DNA of 64,000 nucleotides, taken from positions 620,001 through 684,000 of the forward strand of contig JACDQD010000006.1 in assembly GCA_019843655.1 (NCBI GenBank), written 5' to 3'. The stretch's first letter is position 1, and every line of letters begins with the position of its first letter. The position numbers and the translations under genes were made by a program. The notes under the pieces were generated by a model. The model had not been told where the DNA came from and did not search any database. It saw nothing but the letters and a program-made list of their open reading frames with translations. The DNA comes from Lethocerus indicus (lineage: Eukaryota > Arthropoda > Insecta > Hemiptera > Belostomatidae). This document shows positions 11,258-21,901 of the stretch, in pieces.

Positions 11258-11545
11258 ATATTTTCAGTCGAAGGAAGTTAACTGAAAAAAATACTGACGA
11301 TGGCGAAAACCGAAACAGGACCAGTCGCGCTCCTTCGACTCATGTGACTATATAATTAGATATATTATTTATCCTATATTGTATATCTCGTATATCCTAT
11401 TAGGATAGGGTTAATTAGGACCTCTGTCGCAGTGACTACAAGTGAACACCGCTACTGAAGATGGCGAGCGGCCGAAACCGGTCTGGCGAAAGACCGAACC
11501 GCAGCGAGAGGAGACTGAAACACAACGAACCTAGGCAATATTCCG
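11125..11545 (+). repeat. Segmental duplication, copy 1 (partner about 50895-51285)
   Basis: The right arm of the foldback copy, about 170 bp of spacer and a second right arm are repeated at about 50.9-51.3 kb. Shared spacer landmarks are TTTTCAGTCGAAGGAAGTTA, ATACTGACGATGGCG, CTCCTTCGACTCATGTGAC and AGGATAGGGTTAATTAG. Differences are small: this copy has an extra GACCAGTCGCG after AAACAG, and an extra CTCGTATAT near the palindrome TATCCTATTAGGATA. Confidence 0.85.
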
Positions 11546-11580
11546 ACCCCTCAGAAGACCACAAAACAGGTATGTTAAAA
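11430..11580 (+). mobile_element. Foldback-family right arm only
   Basis: Starts with GTGACTACAAGTGAACACCG, passes CGCTACTGAAGATGGCGAGC and the AACCGGTCTGGCGAAAGACC stem, and closes with AAAACAGGTATGTTAAAA. There is no matching left arm. It is the second right arm of the duplicated block. Confidence 0.8.
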
Positions 11581-12022
11581 AAATTCGCACGTAAATTTTG
11601 TGAGTTTCGAACCGATTTTTCGCCAAAAAAAACCCATTTTTGGACCTAAAAACCGCATTTTTGGGGCAATTTCGCGCCAAAAAAACCCCGATTTTTCGGC
11701 CTTAAAACCGCATTTTCGGCGGCGACCAGCCGAAACCGGTCTGGCGAAAGACCGAGCGAGAGGAGACAGAAACACGACGAACCTAGTGCCATTTTTGGCC
11801 CTAAAAATGACATTTTCGGGCCAATTTCGCGTCTAAAAATGCCATTTTTGGTCCTAAAAACCGCATTTTCGGGCCAGTTTCACGTCTAAAAATGCCATTT
11901 TTGGCCCTATTTTTGGACCAGCCGAAACCGGTCTGGCAAAAGACCGAGCGAGAGGAGACGGAAACACGACGAACCTGCGCAGTATTCCAACCCCTAGCAG
12001 ACCAAAAAACAGGTATGTTAAA
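11581..12022. mobile_element. Chimera of foldback arms and 53-bp satellite units
   Basis: 53-bp satellite units in reverse orientation (about 11625-11720 diverged, 11787-11915 canonical) are interleaved with two foldback right-arm pieces (11721-11786 and 11916-12022). The second piece ends AAAAAACAGGTATGTTAAAC. Both arm pieces begin at the same place, GACCAGCCGAAACCGGTCTG, so they look like duplicated products of one satellite-to-element junction. The flank at 11583-11625 (ACGTAAATTTTGTGAGTTTC) recurs inverted at about 23585-23618. Confidence 0.75.
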
Positions 12023-12729
12023 CGAATCTCACTTCAAGTAAGTTATTATTGGCATCGTTGTTATAGCATAAAGTCAGTTATTACGGCAGAAAAGCTAATG
12101 TATCATGTATTCAAAATAAATCGAGGATAATAACGTAAAGGTAAATAAATAATCGAAAATTAGTAACCGGAAATATTTTCCTAAAACATGGGAGCATTCA
12201 ACTGTACCCTTTGTGTTTAAAAATTGTTTAATTGTCTTGAAAGCAGATGCAATGAATATGTTTAAATATATTGCTCACCAGCTATATATATATATATATA
12301 TATAGAGTATATATATCCTGGAAAGAATGACCGTGGGAGAGGAAGGGCGAGAAGGATTGTTAGTTTAGGAAAGCCGGTAGGGGGCTTTACAGGAGCTAAG
12401 TCCCGGGGCTTAATTTAAAAGCTCTTCCGCCTTTATTGGATGGGAGGTCTGAGGAGAGAACCGAGTCCGCAGGCGTCGAAACTCGACAGTTTCACGGCCA
12501 ACCCCGTACAGATAAGCTTCGGCCCCATTCTTCACTACGCCCGGCCTTTTAATAAATCCATAATCTTCGCTTCGACAATTAAAAGGCAATCTTCTCTGAG
12601 CTATAATTATTTTAAAATCATCTTCTTTGTACAGTCCGACTGTAGAGAAATAAATTAGCTTTTACTGTACCCGAAACGGGGTACCGGCGTCCCACAGGAC
12701 GTCCCAAAGGAAGTCACGTGATCTAAATC
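12023..12729. other. AT-rich spacer, no gene seen
   Basis: Contains a short (TA)n tract at about 12283-12303. The 72-codon frame near 12440 has no recognisable feature. Confidence 0.5.
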
Positions 12730-12821
12730 TGTACGCGTAACGCCTTCCGTTCTCAGCTTATACTATCCCGCGATACGCAAAACGCCTTCCCACCTCAGTC
12801 TATACTATCCCGCAATACGCC
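12730..12821 (-). repeat. Two isolated, diverged copies of the 42-bp minisatellite unit
   Basis: Read as the complement of the 28-32 kb minisatellite, two adjacent 42-bp units plus an 8-base start of a third are visible: ACGCCTTCCGTTCTCAG then TATACTATCCCGC, and ACGCCTTCCCACCTCAG then TATACTATCCCGC, followed by AATACGCC. The array consensus in this orientation reads GAACGCCTTCCGTTCCCAGG then TATGCTATACCGC. Spacing is exactly 42 bp. Confidence 0.75.
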
Positions 12822-13561
12822 TTCTCGAAATTAAAGTTTTAAATCGGGATTTCTGGAAACGCCTCCTCCCGAATTAAATACCAATTATCAGTAATTTATG
12901 AATAATTAAACGTAACAAGCAGCAATAGCAGTAATTACTGCTTTTTATAAGGGTTTAAAAACCCGAGTTTTTCCACTTATTAGGCGTCCAATTGTTGAAA
13001 TGTGCAGCTCGAGCGACATCAACCGGGCTCATCGCGCTAAGTGCTCAGCGCTAAGCGGAAGGGCGACTTTCTTTTTTGCCGATCTTCGACCGACTTCGTC
13101 CTCTTCGTCGTCCCGGATTAAAACCGTCTGAAAAACGGCTGAAAAAAATATAGAAATAATACAAGTCCGTGCCGGGGTTTTTTGGGCACCGGAGATGGAG
13201 AAGATAGTCTAAAAAGACATGAAATAAAACCGTAAATTACGACTGTTAAGGCAATAGTCAAAAGGGGGTTTTCGTCTTCCGCTGAGAGTTCCGAAACCAA
13301 CGAAGGGCAAAAACCCTCATCGCGCTCGTGTTGCGGTTTCCGAAGGCAGGAAAAAACCCACAAAATAATGCTCGTCAGATTAATGACTATTGCAACACCC
13401 TCGATGAATGTAGAAACAGGAAAAAATTCAAAAAAAATAAAAAAGTTATGAACAAATAATAAGGCAGTGAAAATTCGGTGGCAGAAGGGGGAAAAAAACG
13501 GATGAAAAAATCCTTTTTTCCTTCTCGAGGAATCCGGCCGAACGTATAGGTAAAATAATAT
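12822..13561. other. Spacer, no gene seen
   Basis: AT-rich at first, then mixed. A small direct repeat GCGCTAAG occurs twice, six bases apart, near 13035-13056. The 81-codon minus frame at 13118-13363 shows no recognisable domain. Confidence 0.5.
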
Positions 13562-13885
13562 AGTAGGTTCGTGATGTTTCTGTCTCCTCTCGCTGGTTAG
13601 GTCTTTTGCTAGACCGGTTTCGGCCGCTCGCCATCTTCAGTAGCGCCCTGTGTTACTGTCACTGTTAGCACTTTGGATGTTTTTTGGGCATCCTCACTGC
13701 CCACTGTCACTTTCACGTGTACTGTCGAACAGTGACAGTAACACAGCGCTACTGAAGATGGCGAGCGGCCGACAAACCGGTCTAGCGAAAGACCAAACCG
13801 GAGCGAGAGGAGACAGAAACATCACGAACCTACAGTATAATATTCCAACCCCTCGCAGACCACAAAACAGGTATATCAAATTAAA
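13562..13885. mobile_element. Foldback-family element, complete arms
   Basis: Left arm GTAGGTTCGTGATGTTTC through TTTGCTAGACCGGTTTCGG and TCTTCAGTAGCGCC. The centre is GGGCATCCTCACTGCC with CACGTGTACTG. The right arm returns with CGCTACTGAAGATGGCGAGC and ends CACAAAACAGGTATATCAAA. It has the CCCACTGTCACTTTCACGTG centre variant also seen near 1 kb and 47.5 kb. Confidence 0.85.
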
Positions 13886-14506
13886 ATAATATATATTCTG
13901 TCGGTATCGCGAATAGAAAATATAAAAATAGAACATTGAATGATGTCCTCAACATAAATTATGAACATATATTTGATATTCGTGAAATTCCGTCCGGATC
14001 CTCCAACTGTTCACTGTTTAGAGCCCAATTTAAGGGTGGGGGCGGGGCGGGGGCAAAATTGCATAAAACTGGAGAAAATTAGACGAATCCCATTTGAGTT
14101 TTAATCATCCGCGACGAGCTTAAATGACGACACGCCATCGGATAATTAAATTTCAATCCGGACAGAAAGAGAATTACACCGGCCGGGTGAAATTAATCCG
14201 GCCATGAAATTATGAAATGAAAGTCATTCGAAAAATATTGTCAATCATTCAGTAGAAACTCTGTACCGTTTTTTTTTGGGGTGGGTGGGTGGGGGATGGG
14301 GGGGGTTTAATACCGTCTATTGGGTAATTGAAACATTAATTTTCTAAATGGAATAACGAAATAATCAAGTTGATTGCGATCAATTACTAGGTTGGACACC
14401 GTATATACGTGTAATTAGTTCGAAGTGGGAATTTTCAAGCGGAAATTTTTTATTTTCTATAATTATTTTAAAGCGCGGATTTTATATTTTATATTGTGTT
14501 TATATT
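13886..14506. other. AT-rich spacer with a strong G-run
   Basis: At about 14277-14308 the plus strand carries GGGGTGGGTGGGTGGGGG followed by a long G-run, which fits a G-quadruplex pattern. No gene is supported. Confidence 0.5.
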
Positions 14507-14777
14507 AGGTTTATACCTGTTCTGTTGGAATACTGGGTCGGTCTGTGGCGTTCCCGCCACCTCTTCTGCCGGAGACCGGTTTCGGCCGCTCGCCACCGTC
14601 TTCAGTAGCGGCGTCAGCCACTGTCTTTCACTGTTGGACACCTCGCTGTTGTATATACATTCGACGAACCGGCGAGGATGGCGCGAAAAACCACCAAACC
14701 GACACCGCTACTGAAGACGGCGAACGGCCGAAACCGGTCCAGCGAAAGAACAAGCGTTATTGGTACGGGTATTCGGT
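14507..14777. mobile_element. Foldback-family element, diverged
   Basis: Left end TATACCTGTTCTGTTGGAAT, then AGACCGGTTTCGGCCGCTCG and CTTCAGTAGCGGCG. The right arm is CGCTACTGAAGACGGCGAAC, then GCCGAAACCGGTCCAGCG, ending TGGTACGGGTATTCGG. The GGTCTTTCGC stem is lost from the left arm and the centre is rearranged, so this is an older copy. Confidence 0.7.
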
Positions 14778-15545
14778 ATATTTCTGTACCGTTTGATTTG
14801 TGTAGTATAGATCGAGGGTGGAGCCAAAGAAGTAGGGGGTGAATTGGTTATTTAACTGGGATTTTTCCTGGAAATTTTCAACCACCATTACGCCTCGATT
14901 CTATACCTTCTATCGGTACGAATGAATATATTTTTTTTTTCGGATATTTGATTATCTACGACCGATTCGGTATTTTGTTCAGGTTCTCGATAATCAGATC
15001 CCAAATCTGAATCAACTACTGAAGATCACGACCAATTTGTGCACCAGAATTTTTTAAATTCTTGTCCTGTAGCAGATCGTTAATTTATATATAGTTTCTC
15101 CTCTTACAGGAAAATAACTGTACACTTGTTGAATAATCCATATCCTCGGGATAAGTAGTCTCTGGGGGTGGTCAGGGGTGGGGTGGTGGGAAATATTTTG
15201 GAAAAATGCGACCTTTATCGCGCAAGGGATGGAAAAAAGGGGTACAGGGAGTAAAAGGGTAATGGGACAAAGAGGGCCGAGAAACAATGGGCGCCGCCCC
15301 GCCCCCACCCCATTGAGCCAAGGCGACATTACCCAAGTTTTAATTCGTCTGAAAGCCCCCACCCCCACTTCATCCCCCCGCACCCGATAAATGACCCCCC
15401 CCACCCCCCGAGTAATGGACCATTTTGGGTAACATTTAGACACTACCAACTCTATTACCGATGGACGTCTGAAGGGAAAAAGGTAGGGCGGGGTGAAGGG
15501 AGGGGGCGGCACAAAAAAATATGCACCCTGCACAAGCGCAATATG
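14778..15545. other. Spacer rich in C-runs and G-runs, no gene seen
   Basis: A 159-codon minus-strand frame (15054-15533) is the longest non-repeat open frame in the window. Its predicted peptide is proline and glycine rich because it crosses homopolymer C/G tracts. No domain, signal peptide or splice structure is apparent, so I do not call it a gene. Confidence 0.45.
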
Positions 15546-16555
15546 CTTATTAGTTGAAGGAAAAAACCAAAGTTACCATTGCAAGGACAACTAATGACCC
15601 CGTAAATATTTTAAATCGGCCAATTTAGATTTTTCTCATAATTAAAGAGTCAGAGGACAAAAATCCACCATTCCTTATTGTTTTATCGGTTGAAGGAAAA
15701 AACCCATGTCGCCATTGCGAGTAATCCAATTCAACTCCGGGCAAGGACAACTAATGACCCGGGGAAATATTTTTATATCGGCCGATTTAGATTTTCTCAT
15801 AATTAAAGAGTCAGGGGACAAAAATCCACCATTCCTTATTGTCTTATCGGTTGAAGGAAAAAACCCATGTCGCCATTGCGAGTAATCCAATTCAACTCCG
15901 GGCAAGGACAACTAATGACCCGGGGAAATATTTTTATATCGTCCGATTTATATTTTTCTCATAATTAAAGAGTCGGGGGGACAAAAATCCACCATTCCTT
16001 ATTGACTTATCGGTTGAAGGAAAAAACCCATGTCACCATTGCGAGTAATCCAATTCAACTCCGGGCAAGGACAACTAATGACCCGGGGAAATATTTTTAT
16101 ATCGTCCGATTTATATTTTTCTCATAATTAAAGAGTCGGGGGGACAAAAATCCACCATTCCTTATTGTCTTATCGGTTGAAGGAAAAAACCCATGTCGCC
16201 ATTGCGAGTAATCCAATTTCCCCACCATTCCTTATTGGGCCGGGGCAAGGACAACTAATGACCCGGGGAAATATTTTTATATCGGCCGATTTAGATTTTT
16301 CTCATAATTAAAGAGTCGGGGGGACAAAAATCCACCATTCCTTATTGTTTTATCGGTTGAAGGAAAAAACCCATGTCACCATTGCGAGTAATCCAATTCA
16401 ACTCCGGGCAAGGACAACTAATGACCCGGGGAAATATTTTTATATCGTCCGATTTATATTTTTCTCATAATTAAAGAGTCGGGGGGACAAAAATCCACCA
16501 TTCCTTATTGTTTTATCGGTTGAAGGAAAAAACCCATGTCCAATTCCCCCAATAT
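15546..16555 (+). repeat. 162-bp tandem repeat, about 6 copies
   Basis: Unit landmarks are GGTTGAAGGAAAAAACCCAT, GCCATTGCGAGTAATCC, GGGCAAGGACAACTAATGAC, ATATTTTTATATCG and AAATCCACCATTCCTTATTG. Unit starts fall near 15551, 15689, 15849, 16012, 16174, 16354 and 16517. The first and last are partial. One copy (about 16215-16245) has an internal duplication of its own CCACCATTCCTTATTG segment, giving a 180-bp unit. Confidence 0.93.
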
Positions 16556-18005
16556 TTCTGTATTTAAGTACTGAATATTACTGATTATTTAAGTGGCTGA
16601 ATACAGGCTGAATAATCGATATAAAGCTATTGTTATTGAATTTTGTATAAATAACTGATAGGTTGGCGTCGTTGGGCGCAAATTCGGTGGGGGAAAAAAA
16701 TCAATTTCGATCAATTGGGCAAATTGCGTATTTTTCACTACGCGATTTCGTATCGCGCGTTCGGACGTGCGCTTTTCCAGATCCGACAAATAATATCATC
16801 GAGCGCGTATCGTTAAAAGCCAGATGCGCGTTTCCCATCGTTATTTGGGGGTTGGGGGCGGAAAATCGATTGCGCTATCCATCCCTTTCCTTCCGCCCCT
16901 TATTTATTTTATTTGTATCTCTCCCACGAGGGTGGTTGGTGGGGGGCGCAAAAAGGAAAGAGTTCTCAACTAGTTAGACAGAACTTTTTCCCTATTGATC
17001 CCGACAGTGTTTCCCTATCCGGTGGCGGGAAAGGGGATGGAAATATAACGTTCATTCTGATTCGTTTACGAGCCGGTTGCGAAACTTTACATCACTCGTA
17101 TTTCAATCGGTTGTAACGAAAACTTTCAATTACCCTCACACTATTACTGGAGGACTTAATATTGTCCCCGAAAAGGGGGTAGATTTCGTAGCGCGTCATC
17201 TCTAAAACTGTAATCAAGTTATCGTTAATTTCGATTTCCTGGCGGAACAATAATAATATTCAATCGTCAATGCAATTTACAGGATGCTAGTTGACGGCTA
17301 ACTACTTTACAGGAGGAAAGGCCAAACTCGTTCCAATGGGAATAGATCCATAAAACGATTATATTCCCAGCCAATTATCCAGACAGATATCTTATGCATT
17401 CCAGTTGAATTTTTAATTAATTAACGGCATGAAAAGTTCCTCAAAATATGTAGTCCGGAACTGAGAATTTTTAACATCCACTTTCCCATTTCTTAAATGA
17501 ACCAAATTTTTCAATTGAAATAAAATTCAGTTTATCGCTGTATAGAATGAACCCGTTAAGTGCCAAAAAAATTACAATAAAGATTACTTTTAACACCTCG
17601 ACACAGCCAAATATCAGATAATAATATCAGATATAACAGACAATATGTAGAGATTCAGTGTGACATGAAGGTATACGCGGAAATGAAAATGGAGGCGAAT
17701 TTTTAACTACCCTGTTTTTAGACTTTTTAAACTCAATATCCTCTCAATATCTCCTTATCTAATGCCAAGAGTTGAAATATAACTGCTGGTAGAACTAGTA
17801 GACTAGTAGAACAAAACTTTCTGTAAATACATACGTCGTATGGGGAAAAAATTAAAAAATTAACCCTACTTAATGGGTTAAGTGCAGATCTACTTAGCCG
17901 AAATTTCATGACACTGTCATTGCACGCGGGACGTTTCTTCTCTAATAATAAATGTCGTGGAACTAGAGTGATAAAATTTGGAAATAAAGATGATAAAAAA
18001 TATAA
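16556..18005. other. Spacer, no gene seen
   Basis: About 1.4 kb of mostly AT-rich unique sequence. The 104-codon frame at 16663-16977 has no recognised domain. No tRNA-like or rRNA-like segment was noticed. Confidence 0.5.
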
Positions 18006-18278
18006 CGTAGGTTTGTGATGTTTCTGCCTCGTGTCTCGCCGGTTTCGTCTTTCGCTAGACCGGTTTGTCGGCCGCTCGCCCCGTCTTCAGTTGCGGCCTC
18101 GGTGACAGTACACAGTGACAGAGTGACGAAAAACGTCGTCAAAGTGCCGACAGTGACTGACACCGCGCTACTGAAGATGGCGAGCGGCCGACAAACCGGT
18201 CTAGCGAAAGGCGAAACCGGCGAGACAGGGGGGACAGAAACACTACAAACCAACTGTATTCCAGGTGTATTTTAAACG
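18006..18278. mobile_element. Foldback-family element, compact
   Basis: Left arm GTAGGTTTGTGATGTTTC, core TTCGCTAGACCGGTTTGTCG, CGTCTTCAGTTGCGG. The centre is short, with paired GTGACAGTACACAGTGACAG. The right arm is CGCTACTGAAGATGGCGAGC. The end is CCAGGTGTATTTTAAACG, so the usual terminal section between TATTCCA and CAGGT has been deleted. Confidence 0.8.
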
Positions 18279-18884
18279 TTATATGGTTGCGCAATTTTCC
18301 GGGTGTACCGCTTTTCCGAACCCCGTCCTCTAATCTTCCGACAGGAATTCTGGATGATTGAGGGTGGTTTTCGGTGGGGGCGGGGCGGTTTTACGATAAC
18401 GATATCGGTCTGGGGGCGCTGGAAAGAGGCCGAGATCATTGAGTTTCCAACCCCCCCCCAATTAATTTATCGTCGCGAGACCAATCCATTAAAAACCCCA
18501 TTTCCATTGTTGGAGTAGTTGATCTGTGCCCGGGGTATGTTCCGCAACCGGAATCAATTCTAGGACCAATAGATTTTCATCGGCCTCACGCAATTAACGG
18601 GCCTCGAATTATATTAACCAGGTAATTTACAGACCTCGCATTGGGGTGGGGGGGGGGATATACTTAGTTGCGCTCCACTTATTGGAGGGGATGATTGGGA
18701 GGGGGGGAAAAACTTTCCCAATAACCGAGACATGGAGATTGAATTCGACACAGCGCCCAGCGCTGGGAAAACATCGGTTTGCGGGGAGAATTTTTTTTCC
18801 CCAACGAAATTCTATATATATTATCCACTGTCTGATAGTGAGATCTGGATACGGTACAACAGAATTTCATTGAAATGCGAAATT
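18279..18884. other. Spacer, no gene seen
   Basis: Mixed sequence with G-runs near 18643-18658 and 18698-18710. Short frames only. Confidence 0.5.
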
Positions 18885-19470
18885 AAAACAGGAATCTATT
18901 TCAGGCTTTGGAATTCATTTTATTTCGCTAAAAAAGAAAATTCTACTTTTCAGTAGAACTTTTCCGGCAAATTTTCAGGCAAATTTTCAGGCAAATTTTC
19001 AGGCAAATTTTCAGGCAAATTTTCAGGCAAATTTTCAGGCAAATTTTCAGGCAAATTTTCAGGCAAATTTTCAGCAAATTTTCAGCAAATTTTCAGGCAA
19101 ATTTTCAGGCAAATTTTCAGGCAAATTTTCAGGCAAATTTTCAGGCAAATTTTCAGGCAAATTTTCAGGCAAATTTTCAGGCAAATTTTCAGGCAAATTT
19201 TCAGGCAAATTTTCTTTTCAGGCAAATTGAAATTCCCCCCATCTTGAAAAAACTCCTCAACTGCGAAATACGTCTTATCAAATTGTTGATCACTTTCGGC
19301 TACAACTATAATATTATAGGGTATAAATCGGGGAAAAATTTCCTCCGCTTAGATTTGAATTTTCGCAGCGCCGCTTTCGAATATTTTGGAGTATTTTGGA
19401 AAAATCACATGACCAGCGGACGGGTAAAAAATCCGCAATTATTTAGTTGTCCTACCCGATAAGTACTTGT
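18885..19470 (+). mobile_element. Mariner-ended non-autonomous element, swollen by a 12-bp array
   Basis: Left part GGAATTCATTTTATTTCGCT is shared with about 33264 and with the complement of about 55700. The right part (CAAATTGTTGATCACTTTCG, GGGTATAAATCGGGG) matches the complement of 55485-55590. It ends AATCCGCAATTATTTAGTTG then TCCTACCCGATAAG. Mariner-like termini in animals have this kind of end. No transposase frame is present. The 12-bp array at 18966-19228 interrupts it. Confidence 0.7.
18966..19228 (+). repeat. 12-bp minisatellite (AGGCAAATTTTC)n
   Basis: About 22 copies. Two adjacent units near 19072-19090 lack one G, and the tract ends with an interrupted unit. The same element at about 33325 carries a single related stretch (ATTGGCAAATTTTCC), so the array looks like a local expansion of that sequence. 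Confidence 0.95.
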
Positions 19471-19973
19471 GTGGTTTACTGAAGTTTCTGAATTCCTGCC
19501 GCTCGAACAACGTTTGCCGACTTTAGATCCGAAACTTTGTTCTAAGACCTGACTGTTGGGGTTGATTTGAAATAGATTGCGCCGTATGTTGCAATCCGTT
19601 CAACAATCCCCACCCCCAACCCCGATGAACAATCCCGACAAATACGAAGAGAAATATGCGTACATCGTTCGAAATGAATACGGTGGTACATAAATCAAGT
19701 GTACACACAAACGGGGGGAAGTAAGTGTCCGGAAAGACTGGGGGGGCGGGGGTCAAAATGAATATACATGAATAAAGCGCTTTATATAAAGTCATTCCGT
19801 GTTGTAATTAATCTCGAGGACGAGTCGCCGGGACATCCATTTTCAGAATCGGTTGAATGAAACGACTCCATTGTTCTTCCCGGTTTGGATTTAAATATTA
19901 TTAGTATTCTTTTTAAAACGATTATTTTCTTGTTGTATTCAAATCATCCAACAACTTTATTGTAGATGTCCCC
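19471..19973. other. Spacer, no gene seen
   Basis: Unique sequence with a C-rich tract near 19606-19622. A donor-like AAGTAAGTG at about 19717-19725 follows a short open frame, but no acceptor or partner exon was seen. Confidence 0.45.
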
Positions 19974-20182
19974 TATCTCTCTCTCTCCTCTCCTCTCCTC
20001 TCTCTCCTCTCCTCTCCTCTCCTCTCCCTCTCCTCTCCTCTCCTCTCCTCTCCTCTCCCTCTCCCTCTCCCTCTCCCTCTCCCTCTCCCTCTCCTCTCCC
20101 TCTCCTCTCTCCTCTCCTCTCCCTCTCCCTCCCTCTCCTCTCCCTCTCCCTCTCCCTCTCCCTCTCCTCTCCCTCTCTCTCT
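19974..20182. repeat. Polypyrimidine microsatellite (CTCTCC/CTC)n
   Basis: About 210 bp made almost only of C and T in mixed CTCTC and CCCTCT units on the plus strand. The mirror-like homopurine-homopyrimidine composition is compatible with triplex (H-DNA) structure. The long serine/proline and arginine/glutamate frames across it are artefacts. Confidence 0.96.
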
Positions 20183-20340
20183 ATTATATTTCTTTCTCCG
20201 TTCAGTATACGGCTTTTATAGTACTTTATTCGCGCTTTCAGACACGAGTCTGTAAAGTCTAATTTCTGTCCTGTCCGATACATTTATTTTATGTCGCTTT
20301 GTTTCTCCTTCTTGAAATTATTTTCATACGATTATTCCCA

Positions 20341-20745
20341 GTTTAACGCACCCGTTTTGCGGTCCGCTGGGGGTTGGGATTAGCGTAGATTTGTGGCGTT
20401 TCTCTCGCCGTTTCGCTCTTTCGCCAGACCGGTTTCGCGGCCGCTCGCCACCCGCTTCAGTAGCGCTGTGTCAGTCGCTGTCCGCCACTTTGGACGTGTT
20501 TTTGCAGTACAAGCGACACGGTGACAGTGGGTGAGGATGCCCGCTGAAAGCATCCTCCAAGTGACTACTGAAGATGGCGAGCGGCCGGCGAAACCGGTCT
20601 AGAAAAGACCGAAACGGCGAGACAGGAGACAGAAACAGCACAAATCTACCACAACAATGCTACCGACCCAACAATACCGTTAGAAATTATTGTGCGCGTC
20701 AATGTTTATCTCGGCGTTTTAATTTATTATATTAATTGTAAGACA
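20341..20745. mobile_element. Foldback-family element with the second type of right end
   Basis: The left end is intact: GTTTAACGCACCCGTTTTGC, then GGTCCGCTGG. The arms carry TTCGCCAGACCGGTTTCGCG and CTTCAGTAGCGC. The right arm does not end in CAGGTATGTT but passes into CAACAATGCTACCGACCCAA then TTAGAAATTATTGTGCGCG, and runs to a poly-A tract. That alternative end recurs at about 44.3 and 52.4 kb, and at the left end of the copy at 23178. Confidence 0.8.
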
Positions 20746-20872
20746 AAAAAAAAAAAAAAAATAACCAAGACACCGCAGTACAAGTGACAATGAGAGTGCA
20801 GTGAGGATGCCCGAAAAACATCCAAAGTACCAACACCGCTACTGAAGATGGCGAGCAGCCGAAACCAGCATA
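20746..20872 (+). mobile_element. Poly-A tract and foldback right-arm fragment
   Basis: About 18 A residues, then AACCAAGACACCGCAGTACA and a shortened right arm (GTGCAGTGAGGATGCCCG, CGCTACTGAAGATGGCGAGC) that stops at CAGCCGAAACCAG. The same join of alternative end and second right arm occurs at 44.4 and 52.5 kb, so this is part of a longer composite element. Confidence 0.7.
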
Positions 20873-21392
20873 TTAAAATTCGTCTACTCGTTAATTCTCG
20901 GTAATTTAATTACGCAATACGATTTAATTATCGGCTTACAGTTAATAACTCTATAACTCGATCCTGCGGTTCGATATATAAGATAATGGGCTGCGGCCGA
21001 TGGGGGTGAAGACCGAGCCCGAAGGGGCACCAATATCTTGGGTTTCAATTTTGTGCCCATAGCCTACCCCCGCCACCCCGCTGCCGCCCCAGCGCCCATA
21101 TCTGGTCCGTTCCCGGTCACCTTTGTTCTCGGTCTCGAAGTTTTCATTTCCAATTGTGCCGCCTCCGTTTAGTGGGGGCGGTGGGGCGGGGGCGGCAAAC
21201 ACACACATATACACAACCCCCATTGTTCGGACACACAGTACGCAAATATCGACCCCCGGACGTCCGCTTTGCGAAGCGTTTCTGAAGCTGACCCCGGGCC
21301 CCGATAGCTTGCCCATTTCAGGGGTGGTGGGGGGTGGAAATGAAAGAAGGAAAAAATAAAAGCGGAGATTTCCCGGTTTCAGTGTGATATCG
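20873..21392. other. Spacer with a short duplicated segment
   Basis: Positions 20975-21036 (ATATATAAGATAATGGG, then GGTGAAGACCGAGCCCG and CCAATAT) match 37030-37090. The rest is GC-rich with G/C runs. The 185-codon minus frame (20951-21508) crosses these runs and shows no recognisable domain. Confidence 0.5.
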
Positions 21393-21901
21393 TGGTCGGC
21401 AACTAAGTCATTGCTATTTGTATTTTTACACGAGTTTAAATCTTCAAACCTATAGAGTATTCTGAAATGTTTATTACACGTGCCCCAACTATTCGTCGTG
21501 GGCGCCAAAAAAAAAATGTACGACGCACCCTCAAAGATGAGAAGAAGTTTTGGGGTGGCAACTAAGTCGTTGCCGGTTTCGTTATTTGTATTTTACGTTT
21601 TCCGATCTATTCGGGGTGGTGGGGAATCGCGGACATTTCCCGTCTACCGTACAGAAGTGAGAACGAATTCTAGACTGACGTAAGAAACAACCCCAATTTA
21701 AGTAAGTTTTGGGGTGGCAACTAAGTCTTTGCCGGTTTCGTTATTTGTATTTTTACGCGCGTTTACATCTTCAAATCTATTTGAGAGTATTCTGAAATGT
21801 TTATTACGTGTGCCGACTATTCGCCGTGCGTACCAAAAGTGCGACATAAGGGTGGGCTTTTAAGATGAGAAGAATCCGCAATTATTTAGTTGCCAACCCA
21901 A
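21393..21901 (+). mobile_element. Cluster of mariner-ended MITEs
   Basis: Three starts of one about 195-bp element are seen: about 21393 (GTCGGCAACTAAGTCATTGC), about 21551 (GGGGTGGCAACTAAGTCGTT) and about 21708 (GGGGTGGCAACTAAGTCTTT). Only the last is complete, with the interior TATTCTGAAATGTTTATTAC and GACTATTCGCCGTG and the end AATCCGCAATTATTTAGTTG CCAACCCA followed by TA. The first two are truncated. A further complete copy is at 49197-49376. Confidence 0.8.

Noticed and set aside
15054..15533. 159-codon minus frame as a gene
   Set aside because: Composition is dominated by proline and glycine from C/G-runs. No splice borders, signal peptide or domain was seen.
19957..20283. Arginine/glutamate-rich minus frame
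   Set aside because: Product of the homopyrimidine microsatellite, not a protein gene.
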